Below are positions 1 to 8,990 of a stretch of DNA of 64,000 nucleotides, one piece after another (within the stretch, counting starts at the first letter, position 1; every line of letters starts with the position of its first letter). Source of the DNA: Hymenobacter terricola. Its GTDB lineage: Bacteria; Bacteroidota; Bacteroidia; Cytophagales; Hymenobacteraceae. The notes under the pieces are model-generated. The model did no database searches. It saw only the letters and a list, made by a program, of their open reading frames with translations, and was not told the origin of the DNA. Both the position numbers and the translations under genes were made by a program. The stretch spans positions 124,001 to 188,000 of the forward strand of contig NZ_JAGEMO020000023.1 in the NCBI RefSeq assembly GCF_017921975.2, given 5' to 3'.

Positions 1-1728
1 TACGCCGCTCCCGACAGCCACTGGCTGGAATCGTGGAATGACTTTGAGCCCAAGCGCGGCTACCTGAGCTTGTCGCAGCCGGTTATTACGCCGCTGTTTG
101 CCACGCGTCAGGCCCAGGAAAGCCTATTGCATTGGGCTGGCAATAACACCACTTACTACAAATACCTGCGTGCCAACTGGCGCGGAGTAACCCCCACCGA
201 TGCTGCCTGGGACAAGGCCGTGCACGATGGTGTTGCCACTGGCACCGCTCTCCCTGCCGCTCCGGCCATGCTGATGGCTGCTTTGAGCCCCGCAGTTGCC
301 GCTTCCCAAATCAGTGGTGCCGCAAAGCCTAGCGGCATTGAGTTGGCACTGTATGAGAAAGTAGGGTTGAGCGCTACTGGCTGCGAAGCCAATAACCCCT
401 TCCTTCAGGAACTACCCGACCCGATTTCGAAAGCTACCTGGGGCAACTACCTCGCCGTGCCGCGCAAGATGGCCGTCGAGAATAAGTGGGAACAAGGCGA
501 CGTCATCAAGGTTACGGCTAACGGCCACAGTGTTGAGCTACCGGTGCTGATTCAGCCCGGCCAGACAAATGGTACGGTGAGCATTGCCCTCGGCTACGGC
601 CGGACGCAAGCCGGTAAGGCCGGTGACAAAGTAGGGGAGAATGCTGCTCCACTGGCGATGACGGCCAATGGTATTCAGTATATGAACGTGGTGACGCTGG
701 CTAAGACCGATGCCACGTCGCCCATTGCTCAGACCCAGACGCACCAGACGCTGATGGACCGCAAGCCCGTAGTTCAGGAAAATACGCTGGCTAAGTATAA
801 GGAGAATCCCAAAGAAGTAACCGAATACGAAAAAGTCGCCACGCCTGACGGCTTGGAAGCCCCGGGTAAAGTCTCGCTGTGGCAGGATTACCAATACAAC
901 AACCACCACTGGGGCATGGCTGTGGACCTCAACTCCTGCATCGGCTGCGGCTCTTGCGTGATTGGGTGCCAGGCCGAGAACAACATTGCCGTAGTAGGCA
1001 AGCAGCAGGTAATTAACCGCCGCGAGATGCACTGGATGCGCATTGACCGCTACTACAGCTCGGATACCCACAAGGACTCGTTCGATACCAAAGGCAAGGT
1101 GGCTACCTACGCTGCCATGGAAGACCCGTCGGAAAACCCGCAGGTGATTTTCCAGCCGATGATGTGCCAGCAGTGCAACCACGCTCCCTGCGAAACGGTA
1201 TGCCCGGTACTGGCTACCACGCACAGCTCGGAAGGCATCAACCAGATGACCTACAACCGCTGCATCGGCACCCGCTATTGCGCCAACAACTGCCCATATA
1301 AAGTGCGTCGCTTCAACTGGTTCTCGTACTACTCCAATGAGAAGTTTGAAACCGTAAACGGCCACATGTTCACCGACCTTGGCCGCATGGTGCTGAACCC
1401 GGATGTAACGGTTCGCGCCCGTGGGGTGATGGAGAAATGCACGTTCTGCATCCAGCGCATTCAGTTGGGCAAGCTCGAAGCCAAAAAGCAAAAGCGCCGC
1501 CCGAAAGATGGTGAGATTGTGACGGCCTGCGCCCAGTCGTGCCCCACCGAGGCCATCGTCTTCGGCGATATGCGCGACCCGGAAAGCCGCATCAGCAAGC
1601 TCCTCCGCCGCGAGGATGGCGAACGCGCCTTCCATTCGCTCGATTCCATCAACGTGCAGCCGAACGTGACGTACCTGACGAAGATTCGGAATTCCGAGTC
1701 GGAGTTCTTCGCTAAAGAAAACGCTTAA
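1..1728 (+). CDS. actB: Alternative complex III iron-sulfur subunit ActB (5' partial)
   Basis: The frame is open from the first base, so the N-terminus lies outside the window; the TTG at 70 is internal, because the upstream codons (SHWLESWNDFEPKRGYLS) already read as ActB. The first ~250 residues are the end of the molybdopterin-oxidoreductase-like domain. The rest is a ferredoxin-like domain with four cysteine groups: CIGCGSCVIGC, CQQCNHAPCETVC, CIGTRYCANNC and CTFCIQRIQ with the later CAQSC. ACIII oxidises (mena)quinol and reduces cytochrome c without a bc1 complex; ActB carries its Fe-S clusters on the periplasmic side. actC follows after 11 bp and the actC-D-E-F order is the usual one. 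The identity is secure; the Tat signal expected from the family cannot be checked here. Confidence 0.95.
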   Translation, partial: YAAPDSHWLESWNDFEPKRGYLSLSQPVITPLFATRQAQESLLHWAGNNTTYYKYLRANWRGVTPTDAAWDKAVHDGVATGTALPAAPAMLMAALSPAVAASQISGAAKPSGIELALYEKVGLSATGCEANNPFLQELPDPISKATWGNYLAVPRKMAVENKWEQGDVIKVTANGHSVELPVLIQPGQTNGTVSIALGYGRTQAGKAGDKVGENAAPLAMTANGIQYMNVVTLAKTDATSPIAQTQTHQTLMDRKPVVQENTLAKYKENPKEVTEYEKVATPDGLEAPGKVSLWQDYQYNNHHWGMAVDLNSCIGCGSCVIGCQAENNIAVVGKQQVINRREMHWMRIDRYYSSDTHKDSFDTKGKVATYAAMEDPSENPQVIFQPMMCQQCNHAPCETVCPVLATTHSSEGINQMTYNRCIGTRYCANNCPYKVRRFNWFSYYSNEKFETVNGHMFTDLGRMVLNPDVTVRARGVMEKCTFCIQRIQLGKLEAKKQKRRPKDGEIVTACAQSCPTEAIVFGDMRDPESRISKLLRREDGERAFHSLDSINVQPNVTYLTKIRNSESEFFAKENA

Positions 1729-1739
1729 CTTATAAGACT

Positions 1740-3197
1740 ATGCAGCACGTATCAGCCGTACGCGAGCCGCTCGTAACTGGCGGCAAGACGTTACACGACG
1801 TCACGCAAGACATCTGCTATCAGGTTGAAGCCAAACCCAACATTCGTTGGATGGCGGCCCTGAGCGTAGCCTTGTTCTTCCTGGGAGTGTTCTTCTACTC
1901 GGTGTACCGTACCGTGTGGTACGGCATCGGGGAGTGGGGCCTGAACAAAACCGTGAACTGGGCCTGGGACATTACCAACTTCGTATGGTGGGTTGGTATC
2001 GGCCACGCCGGTACGCTGATTTCTGCCGTACTGCTGCTGTTCCGCCAGAAGTGGCGCTCGTCCATCAACCGGGCAGCAGAAGCCATGACCATCTTCGCCG
2101 TAATCTGCGCCGCGATGTTTCCGGTGCTGCACATGGGCCGTCCGTGGTTGGCGTTCTACGTATTTCCCTTGCAAAACACGCTTGGTTCGTTGTGGGCGAA
2201 TTTCAATTCGCCGCTACTCTGGGACGTATTTGCCATCTCGACTTACTTCACAGTGTCGCTGGTGTTCTGGTACATTGGCCTGATTCCGGACTTTGCTTCG
2301 ATTCGTGACCGCGCCAAGGGCACTATCGCCAAGTTTAGCTACTCCATGCTCAGCTTCGGCTGGAAAGGTTCGGCCAAAGCCTGGTCGCGCTACGAGACGG
2401 TGTCGCTCATTCTGGCCGGTGTTTCGACCCCGCTGGTGCTTTCGGTGCACACCATTGTATCGATGGACTTTGCCACCTCGGTTGTACCGGGCTGGCATAC
2501 GACCATCTTCCCGCCCTACTTCGTGGCCGGTGCCATCTTCTCAGGTTTCGCCATGGTGCTCACGCTGATGTTGATTACCCGCGTAGTATTCCGCCTCGAA
2601 GACTATATCACGCTGGAGCACATCGCGCTAATGAACAAAATCATGATGGTGACGGGCTCGATTGTGGGTGTGGCTTACATCACAGAGTTCTTCATCGCTT
2701 GGTACTCGCAGGTTGAGTTTGAGCAATACGCTTTCATCAACCGCGCTACCGGTCCTTACTGGTGGGCTTATGCTTCGATGATGACTTGTAACGTGATTAC
2801 GCCGCAGCTGGTGTGGTTCCGTCGCGTACGCTACAGCATTCCGCTCACCTTCGCGCTTTCTATCGTGGTTAATATCGGCATGTGGTTCGAGCGCTTTGTA
2901 ATCATCGTGACCTCGTTGCACCGCGACTATCTGCCATCGAGCTGGGCTATGTTCTCGCCCTCCATTATCGACATCGGCCTGTATGTTGGTACGCTGGGTC
3001 TGTTCTTCACGCTGTTCCTGCTCTTCGCCAAGTTCTTCCCCGTGATTAACATGGCTGAGATAAAAACCATCCTGAAATACACGGTAGACAATGGCCCGAC
3101 TTATAATCCGGAGAAGGCCCACGCTGCCCACGCTCATCAACCAGCCATTCACGGGGCGCCTGCTTCGGCTCCTGTAACTTATAACAAGCATGACTAA
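1740..3197 (+). CDS. actC: Alternative complex III NrfD-like membrane subunit ActC
   Basis: A 485-residue polytopic membrane protein of the NrfD/PsrC family, with about ten hydrophobic segments from residue ~40 to ~440 and a charged, His/Pro-rich C-terminal tail. In ACIII this subunit binds the quinol and may take part in proton translocation. The N-terminal stretch before the first helix (VREPLVTGGKTLHDVTQDI) matches the usual short cytoplasmic leader of the family. It lies 11 bp after actB, and its last 8 bases overlap the start of actD, so translation is probably coupled. Nothing looks broken. Confidence 0.95.
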   Translation: MQHVSAVREPLVTGGKTLHDVTQDICYQVEAKPNIRWMAALSVALFFLGVFFYSVYRTVWYGIGEWGLNKTVNWAWDITNFVWWVGIGHAGTLISAVLLLFRQKWRSSINRAAEAMTIFAVICAAMFPVLHMGRPWLAFYVFPLQNTLGSLWANFNSPLLWDVFAISTYFTVSLVFWYIGLIPDFASIRDRAKGTIAKFSYSMLSFGWKGSAKAWSRYETVSLILAGVSTPLVLSVHTIVSMDFATSVVPGWHTTIFPPYFVAGAIFSGFAMVLTLMLITRVVFRLEDYITLEHIALMNKIMMVTGSIVGVAYITEFFIAWYSQVEFEQYAFINRATGPYWWAYASMMTCNVITPQLVWFRRVRYSIPLTFALSIVVNIGMWFERFVIIVTSLHRDYLPSSWAMFSPSIIDIGLYVGTLGLFFTLFLLFAKFFPVINMAEIKTILKYTVDNGPTYNPEKAHAAHAHQPAIHGAPASAPVTYNKHD

Positions 3198-3717
3198 GCA
3201 CTTCGCCCTTGGTATCTTCGAAGACGAAGATGTGCTGCTGCACGCCGTTGAGAACGTGCGCGCCGCCGGTGTAAAAATCCACGACGTATTCTCGCCGTAT
3301 CCCGTCCACGGGATTGATGATGCACTGGGAATTGAACGTTCGCGCCTCCCGATTGCCGCTTTCTTTTTCGGCATGACAGGTCTGGCCTTCGCCCTGTGGA
3401 TGCAGATTTACATGCTGGGCTTTGACTGGCCGATGATTATTGGTGGCAAGCCGCACATCGCGCTGCCTGCTTTCGTGCCTGTTGCCTTCGAGCTGACGGT
3501 ATTCTTCACCTGCCACGGCATGGCTATTACCTTCTTCACGATTACCGGCCTCTATCCGCGCTTTAAAGTGCCGGTGATGGACGTACGCGCCACCGACGAC
3601 AAGTTCGTAATGGCCATTGAATTGGATGAAACTAGCTCGCAATTTCCCCGGCTGACTCAACTGTTGCGTGAAAATGGCGCTTCAGAAGTCAACCAAAAAG
3701 AAATGACCCACAACTAA
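3190..3717 (+). CDS. actD: Alternative complex III subunit ActD (DUF3341)
   Basis: A 175-residue protein with a soluble N-terminal part (HFALGIFEDEDVLLHAVENV), then two membrane helices (about residues 55-75 and 95-120) and a soluble C-terminus, the layout of DUF3341/ActD. ActD is a structural membrane subunit of ACIII. The ATG at 3190 lies inside the end of actC and the gene ends on the first base of actE, so actC-D-E form a tightly coupled translational unit. The identity is well supported by order and size. Confidence 0.92.
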   Translation: MTKHFALGIFEDEDVLLHAVENVRAAGVKIHDVFSPYPVHGIDDALGIERSRLPIAAFFFGMTGLAFALWMQIYMLGFDWPMIIGGKPHIALPAFVPVAFELTVFFTCHGMAITFFTITGLYPRFKVPVMDVRATDDKFVMAIELDETSSQFPRLTQLLRENGASEVNQKEMTHN

Positions 3718-4463
3718 TGATGCATCCGCTGAACCTGAGCCTGCGCGTTTCGGCGCTGCTACTTTCCTTAGGGCTTGCCACCACGGCTTGCACTAACGAT
3801 GGAAACGACCCCGGCGTAGAATATGCCCCGGAGATGTACGAATCAATCCCGTACGACCCCTTGAGTCAGACCCACTTCAATACGGTCAACTCCTTTGGTA
3901 TCAACGAGCGTACGCCAGCCAATGGCACCGTGCCCCGTGGTAAGCTGAACTATTTCGACCATATTCCCAAGGATAGTGTCCGGATGGCCGAGCGTCTCCT
4001 CCACAACCCTTTCCCGTACACGAAAGCAAATCTGGAAGAAGGCAAAGTGCTCTATACCCGCATTTGCTCGCATTGCCACGGCGAACAGGGCGATGGTCAG
4101 GGACCGGTCGGCCTCAAGTTCAAAGGCGTGCCGAACTATTCAGCCGGCGCTTATAAAACGATGAACGATGGCCACATCTACCACGTCATCGAATGGGGCC
4201 GCAACCGTATGATGCCCCACGGTTCCATCGTGAATCCGGAAGAGCGCTGGAAAATTGCCATGTACGTGCGCGTATTGCAGCGTGGCGAAGGCCCCGATGC
4301 CCTAAGCAAACTGGTGGCTAAAGGACCAACCAGCATTGCTAACGATTCTACTGAAATGACCGACCGCACCAACCAGGCACCAGTGGGCCAAGCCCAGGCC
4401 GGCACCGGTTCCGAAACTCCCGGTGAAGGCAAAACTAAAGCAACCAACGGCACCTCCAACTAA
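3717..4463 (+). CDS. actE: Alternative complex III monoheme cytochrome c lipoprotein ActE
   Basis: A 248-residue lipoprotein. The N-terminal hydrophobic segment ends in a lipobox (GLATTACTN), so the protein is anchored in the membrane. A single heme c site CSHCH occurs near residue 117 in CSHCHGEQGDG, and methionines further on could be the sixth ligand. The tail after residue ~205 is low-complexity and polar. ActE carries electrons from the ActB clusters to the oxidase or a soluble cytochrome c. The start overlaps the actD stop by one base; a second ATG follows at 3720 and either could be used. Confidence 0.93.
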   Translation: MMHPLNLSLRVSALLLSLGLATTACTNDGNDPGVEYAPEMYESIPYDPLSQTHFNTVNSFGINERTPANGTVPRGKLNYFDHIPKDSVRMAERLLHNPFPYTKANLEEGKVLYTRICSHCHGEQGDGQGPVGLKFKGVPNYSAGAYKTMNDGHIYHVIEWGRNRMMPHGSIVNPEERWKIAMYVRVLQRGEGPDALSKLVAKGPTSIANDSTEMTDRTNQAPVGQAQAGTGSETPGEGKTKATNGTSN

Positions 4464-4469
4464 CGTACT

Positions 4470-5783
4470 ATGGCAACTCTGACGCACCAAGAAAGCGCCA
4501 CGGCTGAACAGCTCGTCGTTACGGATGGCGCCCGTAAAATCTTCCTCACTATCATCATTGCCGGTGTTGTGATTCTAATTCTGGGCATTCTGGCATCCGT
4601 CATGGGCTGGGGTGCTGCTGAACATGGCGAGGCTGCTGGCCACGCAGGAGTTGCCGCTCACGGCGCGGCCCATGAAGAAGGTGGCCCAATTTGGCTGAAA
4701 CGCCTGATTATCAGCCTCTGGCATAGCAACTTGTTTTTCCTGGGCGTTTCGACGGTTGGGACTGTGTTTATGGCCATCAATTACGTGGCCTACTCCGGCT
4801 GGTCGGTCCTGTTAAAGCGTATTGCTGAAGCCCTGAGCGCTTGGGTTATTCCGGGCGGCGTCATTATGCTCATTGTGTTCCTGATTGGTCGCCATGACAT
4901 CTTCCATTGGACCCACGAGGGCATCATGGACAAAGGCAGCCCGAATTATGATGCCATCATCGCTGGCAAGAGTGGCTTTTTGAACCTGCCTTTCTATGTT
5001 ATCCGCATGGTGAGCTACTTAGTAATATGGGGCGTATTCAGCTGGAAATTGCGCCAATTGTCTTTGCAGGAAGATTTGCATGGCGGCACTTATTGGTTTC
5101 ACAAGAGTATCACGGCTTCAGCTCTTTTCCTTGTGCTGTACGCCGTTACCTCGTCGATGTCGGCTTGGGACTGGGTGATGTCGGTTGACACGCACTGGTT
5201 CAGTACCATGTTTGGCTGGTACGTTTTTGCTTCGTGGTGGGTGTCTGGCATTGCTGCCATTGCCCTAACGGCAATTTTTCTGAAACAAGCAGGCTATCTG
5301 CGTGCTTTATCTTCCAACCATCTGCACGACCTGGGTAAGTTGATGTTTGGCTTTAGCATCTTCTGGACTTATGTGTGGTTTTGCCAGTTCATGCTGATTT
5401 GGTACGCCAACCTGCCTGAAGAAGCGGTTTACTTCAACCAACGACTCGGTGGGTTCGAAGGCCGCTATACTTTCATGTTCTTCTTCAACATTGCAATCAA
5501 CTTCGTTTTCCCTTTCCTGGGCTTGATGACTCGGGATGCCAAGCGCCAGATGATTATAATGAAAATCGTCGCCATTGCCATCCTCTGCGGTCACTGGTCC
5601 GACTTCTATTTAATGCTGATGCCGGGCACTATGAAGGGCGAAAACGGGTTCCTGATTGAGATTGGTGTCGCCGCGATTTTCCTTGGTGCTTTCCTGATTC
5701 TCTTTACGCGCCGCCTGGCTTCGGCTTCGCTGGTTCCGGTTAATCATCCGTTCCTGGACGAGAGCATTCACCACACTACCTAG
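4470..5783 (+). CDS. actF: Alternative complex III second NrfD-like quinone-binding subunit ActF
   Basis: A 437-residue membrane protein with about ten helices, paralogous to ActC but shorter. An Ala/His/Gly-rich loop (residues ~50-70) separates the first helix from the rest. Motifs such as SAWDWVMSVDTHWFSTMFGWY and the final helix before HPFLDESIHHTT are typical of the family. ActF is the second integral quinol:cytochrome c oxidoreductase subunit. It starts 6 bp after actE. The next gene, coxB, is separated by an 80-bp spacer with an inverted repeat, so some uncoupling of ACIII from oxidase expression is possible. Confidence 0.94.
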   Translation: MATLTHQESATAEQLVVTDGARKIFLTIIIAGVVILILGILASVMGWGAAEHGEAAGHAGVAAHGAAHEEGGPIWLKRLIISLWHSNLFFLGVSTVGTVFMAINYVAYSGWSVLLKRIAEALSAWVIPGGVIMLIVFLIGRHDIFHWTHEGIMDKGSPNYDAIIAGKSGFLNLPFYVIRMVSYLVIWGVFSWKLRQLSLQEDLHGGTYWFHKSITASALFLVLYAVTSSMSAWDWVMSVDTHWFSTMFGWYVFASWWVSGIAAIALTAIFLKQAGYLRALSSNHLHDLGKLMFGFSIFWTYVWFCQFMLIWYANLPEEAVYFNQRLGGFEGRYTFMFFFNIAINFVFPFLGLMTRDAKRQMIIMKIVAIAILCGHWSDFYLMLMPGTMKGENGFLIEIGVAAIFLGAFLILFTRRLASASLVPVNHPFLDESIHHTT

Positions 5784-5796
5784 ATTGTTAGTCTGC

Positions 5797-5860
5797 AGTA
5801 TTGAGTAGCAAGTCTGCTAAACACCTCAATACGCAATGCTTGGTACTCAATACTAAAAAC
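5797..5860. repeat. Inverted repeat in the actF-coxB spacer
   Basis: The arms AGTATTGAGTA (5797-5807) and TACTCAATACT (5844-5854) are perfect complements. Allowing one mismatch, they extend by about five further bases inward (GCAAG against CTTGG). The element fills the spacer just upstream of coxB. It may be a small dispersed palindrome or an mRNA-processing hairpin; no T-run follows, so it is not a typical terminator. Confidence 0.7.
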
Positions 5861-5863
5861 TCA

Positions 5864-6937
5864 ATGACTGCTCTTACCATTTTGCTAGTGTTGGTGTTGC
5901 TGTTGGTCGTCTTCGGCCTGCTGTTCCGCCTGCAGATTTTTACTTCTATTTTTTCGGGCACCTTTACCCGTGATATTGGCATGAGCAATAGCGTTAATGC
6001 TATTTTGATGCTGGTTTTCCTGATTGGTGGCGGTGGTTGGTTTGCTTATTCATTTGTTGAGAACTTCAGCAAGATGAACCCGCCGATTGCCTCGGTGCAC
6101 GGCCATCAAATGGAGCGAATGTTCTGGATTACGATGGCCGTACTTGGCGTGGCTTTCGCCATTACCCAAACACTGCTCTTCGTTTATTCCTATAAGTATC
6201 AGCACAGAGAAGGTCGTCGGGCCTACTTTTTTGCCCACAACAACAAGATTGAGGTTATCTGGACGATTATCCCGGCGATTGTAATGGCCGCGCTGATTTT
6301 CGCCGGCTGGAAAGCCTGGACGCGCATTACTGGCCCTGCTCCGAAAAATTCGGTGGTTGTTGAAGTGATGGGCAAGCAGTTCAACTGGTTGGTGCGCTAC
6401 CCTGGCCGCGACATGAAACTGGGTGTGATAAATTACCGCATGATTGACGCGGTGAACGAGTGGGGCTTCGACCTGAGCGACAAGTCCGCGTTGGATGATT
6501 TTACGACCAACGAAATCCACGTTCCCAAAGGTGTTCCCGTACTGATTAAGATTCGTTCGCGCGACGTATTGCACGCTGTATACATGCCGCACTTCCGCGT
6601 GCAGATGTATGCCGTGCCTGGCATGCCAACCCGCTTTTGGTTTACGCCAACCACCACGACTGATGAGATGCGTGCCAAGTTGGGCAATCCTAAATTCAAC
6701 TACGAGTTGGCTTGCAACCAGGTATGCGGCGGTAGCCATTTCGCGATGAAGGCTACTGTAATAGTAGATGAGCCGGATGATTACCAAAACTGGTATGCGG
6801 CCCAGCAGTCTTTCTCGCAGAAAAACCCCGATGTATTGGCCGCTTTTAAACTGAAAGCCAAAACAATGGTTACTCCGGTAGCTTCTTCTACTGAGGAAAA
6901 GGAAGCCGCCCCCACGCCGCTGGCTGCTTCTTACTAA
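5864..6937 (+). CDS. coxB: Cytochrome c oxidase subunit II
   Basis: A 357-residue protein. An upstream ATG-less start at 5801 would translate the inverted repeat, so the ATG at 5864 (MTALTILLV) is preferred. There is one extra N-terminal helix, then the two subunit II transmembrane helices (about residues 45-65 and 90-120), then the periplasmic cupredoxin domain. The CuA ligands are visible: a His in VLHAVYMPHF, and CNQVCGGSHFAM. No heme c domain is fused, so the donor is a separate cytochrome such as ActE. coxA follows after 22 bp. Confidence 0.96.
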   Translation: MTALTILLVLVLLLVVFGLLFRLQIFTSIFSGTFTRDIGMSNSVNAILMLVFLIGGGGWFAYSFVENFSKMNPPIASVHGHQMERMFWITMAVLGVAFAITQTLLFVYSYKYQHREGRRAYFFAHNNKIEVIWTIIPAIVMAALIFAGWKAWTRITGPAPKNSVVVEVMGKQFNWLVRYPGRDMKLGVINYRMIDAVNEWGFDLSDKSALDDFTTNEIHVPKGVPVLIKIRSRDVLHAVYMPHFRVQMYAVPGMPTRFWFTPTTTTDEMRAKLGNPKFNYELACNQVCGGSHFAMKATVIVDEPDDYQNWYAAQQSFSQKNPDVLAAFKLKAKTMVTPVASSTEEKEAAPTPLAASY

Positions 6938-6959
6938 TAACTACTAAAGGTTTCCTGCT

Positions 6960-8852
6960 ATGTCAGATATGACACCCAAGCCTAATCTTTCGCCGGACGT
7001 GCAAGCACAAGGCGGTATCGGCACCGCTCCGGTGCCGGCTACTGAACACGGTGACCACCTGCTTCACGACGACCATGACCATGAGCACCACGACCAGCAT
7101 TGGCTGTGGAAGTACGTTTTCAGCCAAGACCACAAGCAGATTGCCAAGCAATTCCTGATTACCGGTATGCTGTGGGCTATTTTGGGTGGCACGCTGTCCA
7201 GCTTGTTCCGTTTGCAGCTCGGCTGGCCTGAGGGTACGATGGAATGGTTGAAGCCCGTTCTAGGTGGGTGGATTCAAGCTGGTAAACTGAATCCGGAATT
7301 CTACCTGGCGCTGGTTACGATGCACGGCACTATCATGGTGTTCTTCGTGCTGACGGCTGGCTTGAGCGGCACGTTCTCCAACTTCCTGATTCCGCTGCAA
7401 GTGGGTGCCCGCGATATGGCATCGGGCTTCATGAACATGCTTTCTTACTGGTTCTTCTTTGTTTCCAGTATTATCATGTTCTCGTCGCTGTTCATTGAAA
7501 CTGGACCGGCAGCAGCCGGCTGGACAATTTACCCGCCGTTGAGTGCGCTGCCACAAGCTATTCCCGGCTCCGGTGCAGGCATGACGCTTTGGTTGGTGAG
7601 CATGGTGTTTTTCATCGTGTCACAGTTGCTGGGTGGGGTAAACTATGTTACCACCGTAATCAACCTGCGGACTCGTGGCATGAGCATGAGCAAACTGCCA
7701 CTCACTATCTGGGCTTTCTTCCTTACTGCAATTCTGGGTATTTTGTCGTTCCCGGTGCTATTCTCGGCCGCGCTGCTGTTGGTGTTTGACCGGTCGTTCG
7801 GTACCTCGTTCTTCCTGTCGGATATCTACATTGCTGGGCAAGCGCTGAGCAATCAGGGTGGTTCGCCGGTGTTGTTTCAGCATTTGTTCTGGTTCCTGGG
7901 GCACCCCGAGGTGTACATCGTGATTATGCCGGCCATGGGCATGGTTTCAGAAGTGCTAGCTACGAATGCCCGCAAGCCCATCTTCGGTTACCGTGCCATG
8001 ATTGGTTCGCTGATTGGTATTTCGCTGTTGTCGTTCGTTGTGTGGGCTCACCACATGTTTGTGACGGGCATGAACCCCTTCCTCGGTTCAGTGTTCATGT
8101 TCCTGACGCTGATTATCGCGGTGCCTTCGGGGGTAAAGGTGTTCAACTGGCTAGCCACGCTGTGGCGCGGTAATATTCGCTTCACGGCCGCTATGTTGTT
8201 TGCAATCGGCTTTGTGTCGCTGTTTATCTCGGGTGGTTTGACGGGTATTATTCTCGGCAACGCGACGCTGGATATTCAGATGCACAACACGTATTTCGTG
8301 GTGGCTCACTTCCACCTGGTAATGGGTAGCTCGGCCTTCTTTGGTCTGTTTGCTGGTGTTTACCATTGGTTCCCGAAGATGTTTGGCCGCATGATGGACG
8401 AGAAACTGGGTTATATCCACTTTTGGCTCACGTTTGCTGGCGTATATCTGGTATTCATGCCGATGCATTACGTAGGTATCGCTGGTTTCCCCCGTCGTTA
8501 TTACGCCTGGACTGGATTTGATGCTTTCTCGCAATTCGCTGATATGAACAAGTTCATCTCGATTGCGGCTATCATTGCCTTCCTGGGTCAGTTCATCTTC
8601 ATCTTCAACTTCTTCTATAGCATTTTCCGCGGCCGTCGGGCCACCCAGAACCCCTGGAACTCGACCACCCTGGAATGGACGACTCCTATCGAGCCTGGCC
8701 ATGGCAACTGGCCCGGCGAGATTCCCGCCGTGTATCGCTGGCCCTACGACTATAGCAAGCCTGGTGCTGAGCAGGACTTCATCCCGCAAAACATACCGTA
8801 TTCGCAAACGCAATCGTCGAACTTGCCCTACGAGCAGGACATGGCTGATTAA
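6960..8852 (+). CDS. coxA: Cytochrome c oxidase subunit I (aa3 type)
   Basis: A 630-residue catalytic subunit of a heme-copper oxygen reductase. The first ~55 residues are a cytoplasmic, His/Asp-rich leader (DDHDHEHHDQH), followed by at least 12 helices. Visible signatures are the heme-ligand region VTMHGTIMVFF, GHPEVYIVIMP (CuB His and cross-linked Tyr, A-type), WAHHMFVTGM (CuB histidines) and HNTYFVVAHFHLVMG (heme ligands). It reduces O2 to water and pumps protons. A strong terminator follows directly, so coxA ends the first respiratory transcription unit. Confidence 0.97.
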   Translation: MSDMTPKPNLSPDVQAQGGIGTAPVPATEHGDHLLHDDHDHEHHDQHWLWKYVFSQDHKQIAKQFLITGMLWAILGGTLSSLFRLQLGWPEGTMEWLKPVLGGWIQAGKLNPEFYLALVTMHGTIMVFFVLTAGLSGTFSNFLIPLQVGARDMASGFMNMLSYWFFFVSSIIMFSSLFIETGPAAAGWTIYPPLSALPQAIPGSGAGMTLWLVSMVFFIVSQLLGGVNYVTTVINLRTRGMSMSKLPLTIWAFFLTAILGILSFPVLFSAALLLVFDRSFGTSFFLSDIYIAGQALSNQGGSPVLFQHLFWFLGHPEVYIVIMPAMGMVSEVLATNARKPIFGYRAMIGSLIGISLLSFVVWAHHMFVTGMNPFLGSVFMFLTLIIAVPSGVKVFNWLATLWRGNIRFTAAMLFAIGFVSLFISGGLTGIILGNATLDIQMHNTYFVVAHFHLVMGSSAFFGLFAGVYHWFPKMFGRMMDEKLGYIHFWLTFAGVYLVFMPMHYVGIAGFPRRYYAWTGFDAFSQFADMNKFISIAAIIAFLGQFIFIFNFFYSIFRGRRATQNPWNSTTLEWTTPIEPGHGNWPGEIPAVYRWPYDYSKPGAEQDFIPQNIPYSQTQSSNLPYEQDMAD

Positions 8853-8875
8853 GTTGGAACACTGACCAAAACCCG

Positions 8876-8906
8876 AAACGGGCCGCCTCATCGGCGGCCC
8901 GTTTTT
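8876..8906 (+). terminator. Rho-independent terminator after coxA
   Basis: The arms 8876-8887 (AAACGGGCCGCC) and 8893-8904 (GGCGGCCCGTTT) pair perfectly over 12 bp with a 5-base loop and run into a T-stretch. This is the classic intrinsic terminator form and closes the act-cox unit. Confidence 0.93.
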
Positions 8907-8915
8907 GTATCATTG

Positions 8916-8946
8916 AATTCCGTCGGTTCTTGATTTCGACGGAATT
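8916..8946. promoter_or_regulatory. Inverted repeat upstream of ctaA
   Basis: The perfect 10-bp arms AATTCCGTCG (8916-8925) and CGACGGAATT (8937-8946) are separated by 11 bases. They sit between the coxA terminator and the ctaA start and have no T-tail. It could be an operator or leader hairpin for the heme A synthesis unit; the function is inferred from position only. Confidence 0.4.
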
Positions 8947-8990
8947 GAAATAAGTATGCTAAGGTTATACAATAAGCAAATTTGGTCGAT

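Noticed and set aside
538-1635. A 365-codon frame antisense to actB
   Set aside because: Opposite a gene with four Fe-S cysteine groups; antisense composition only.
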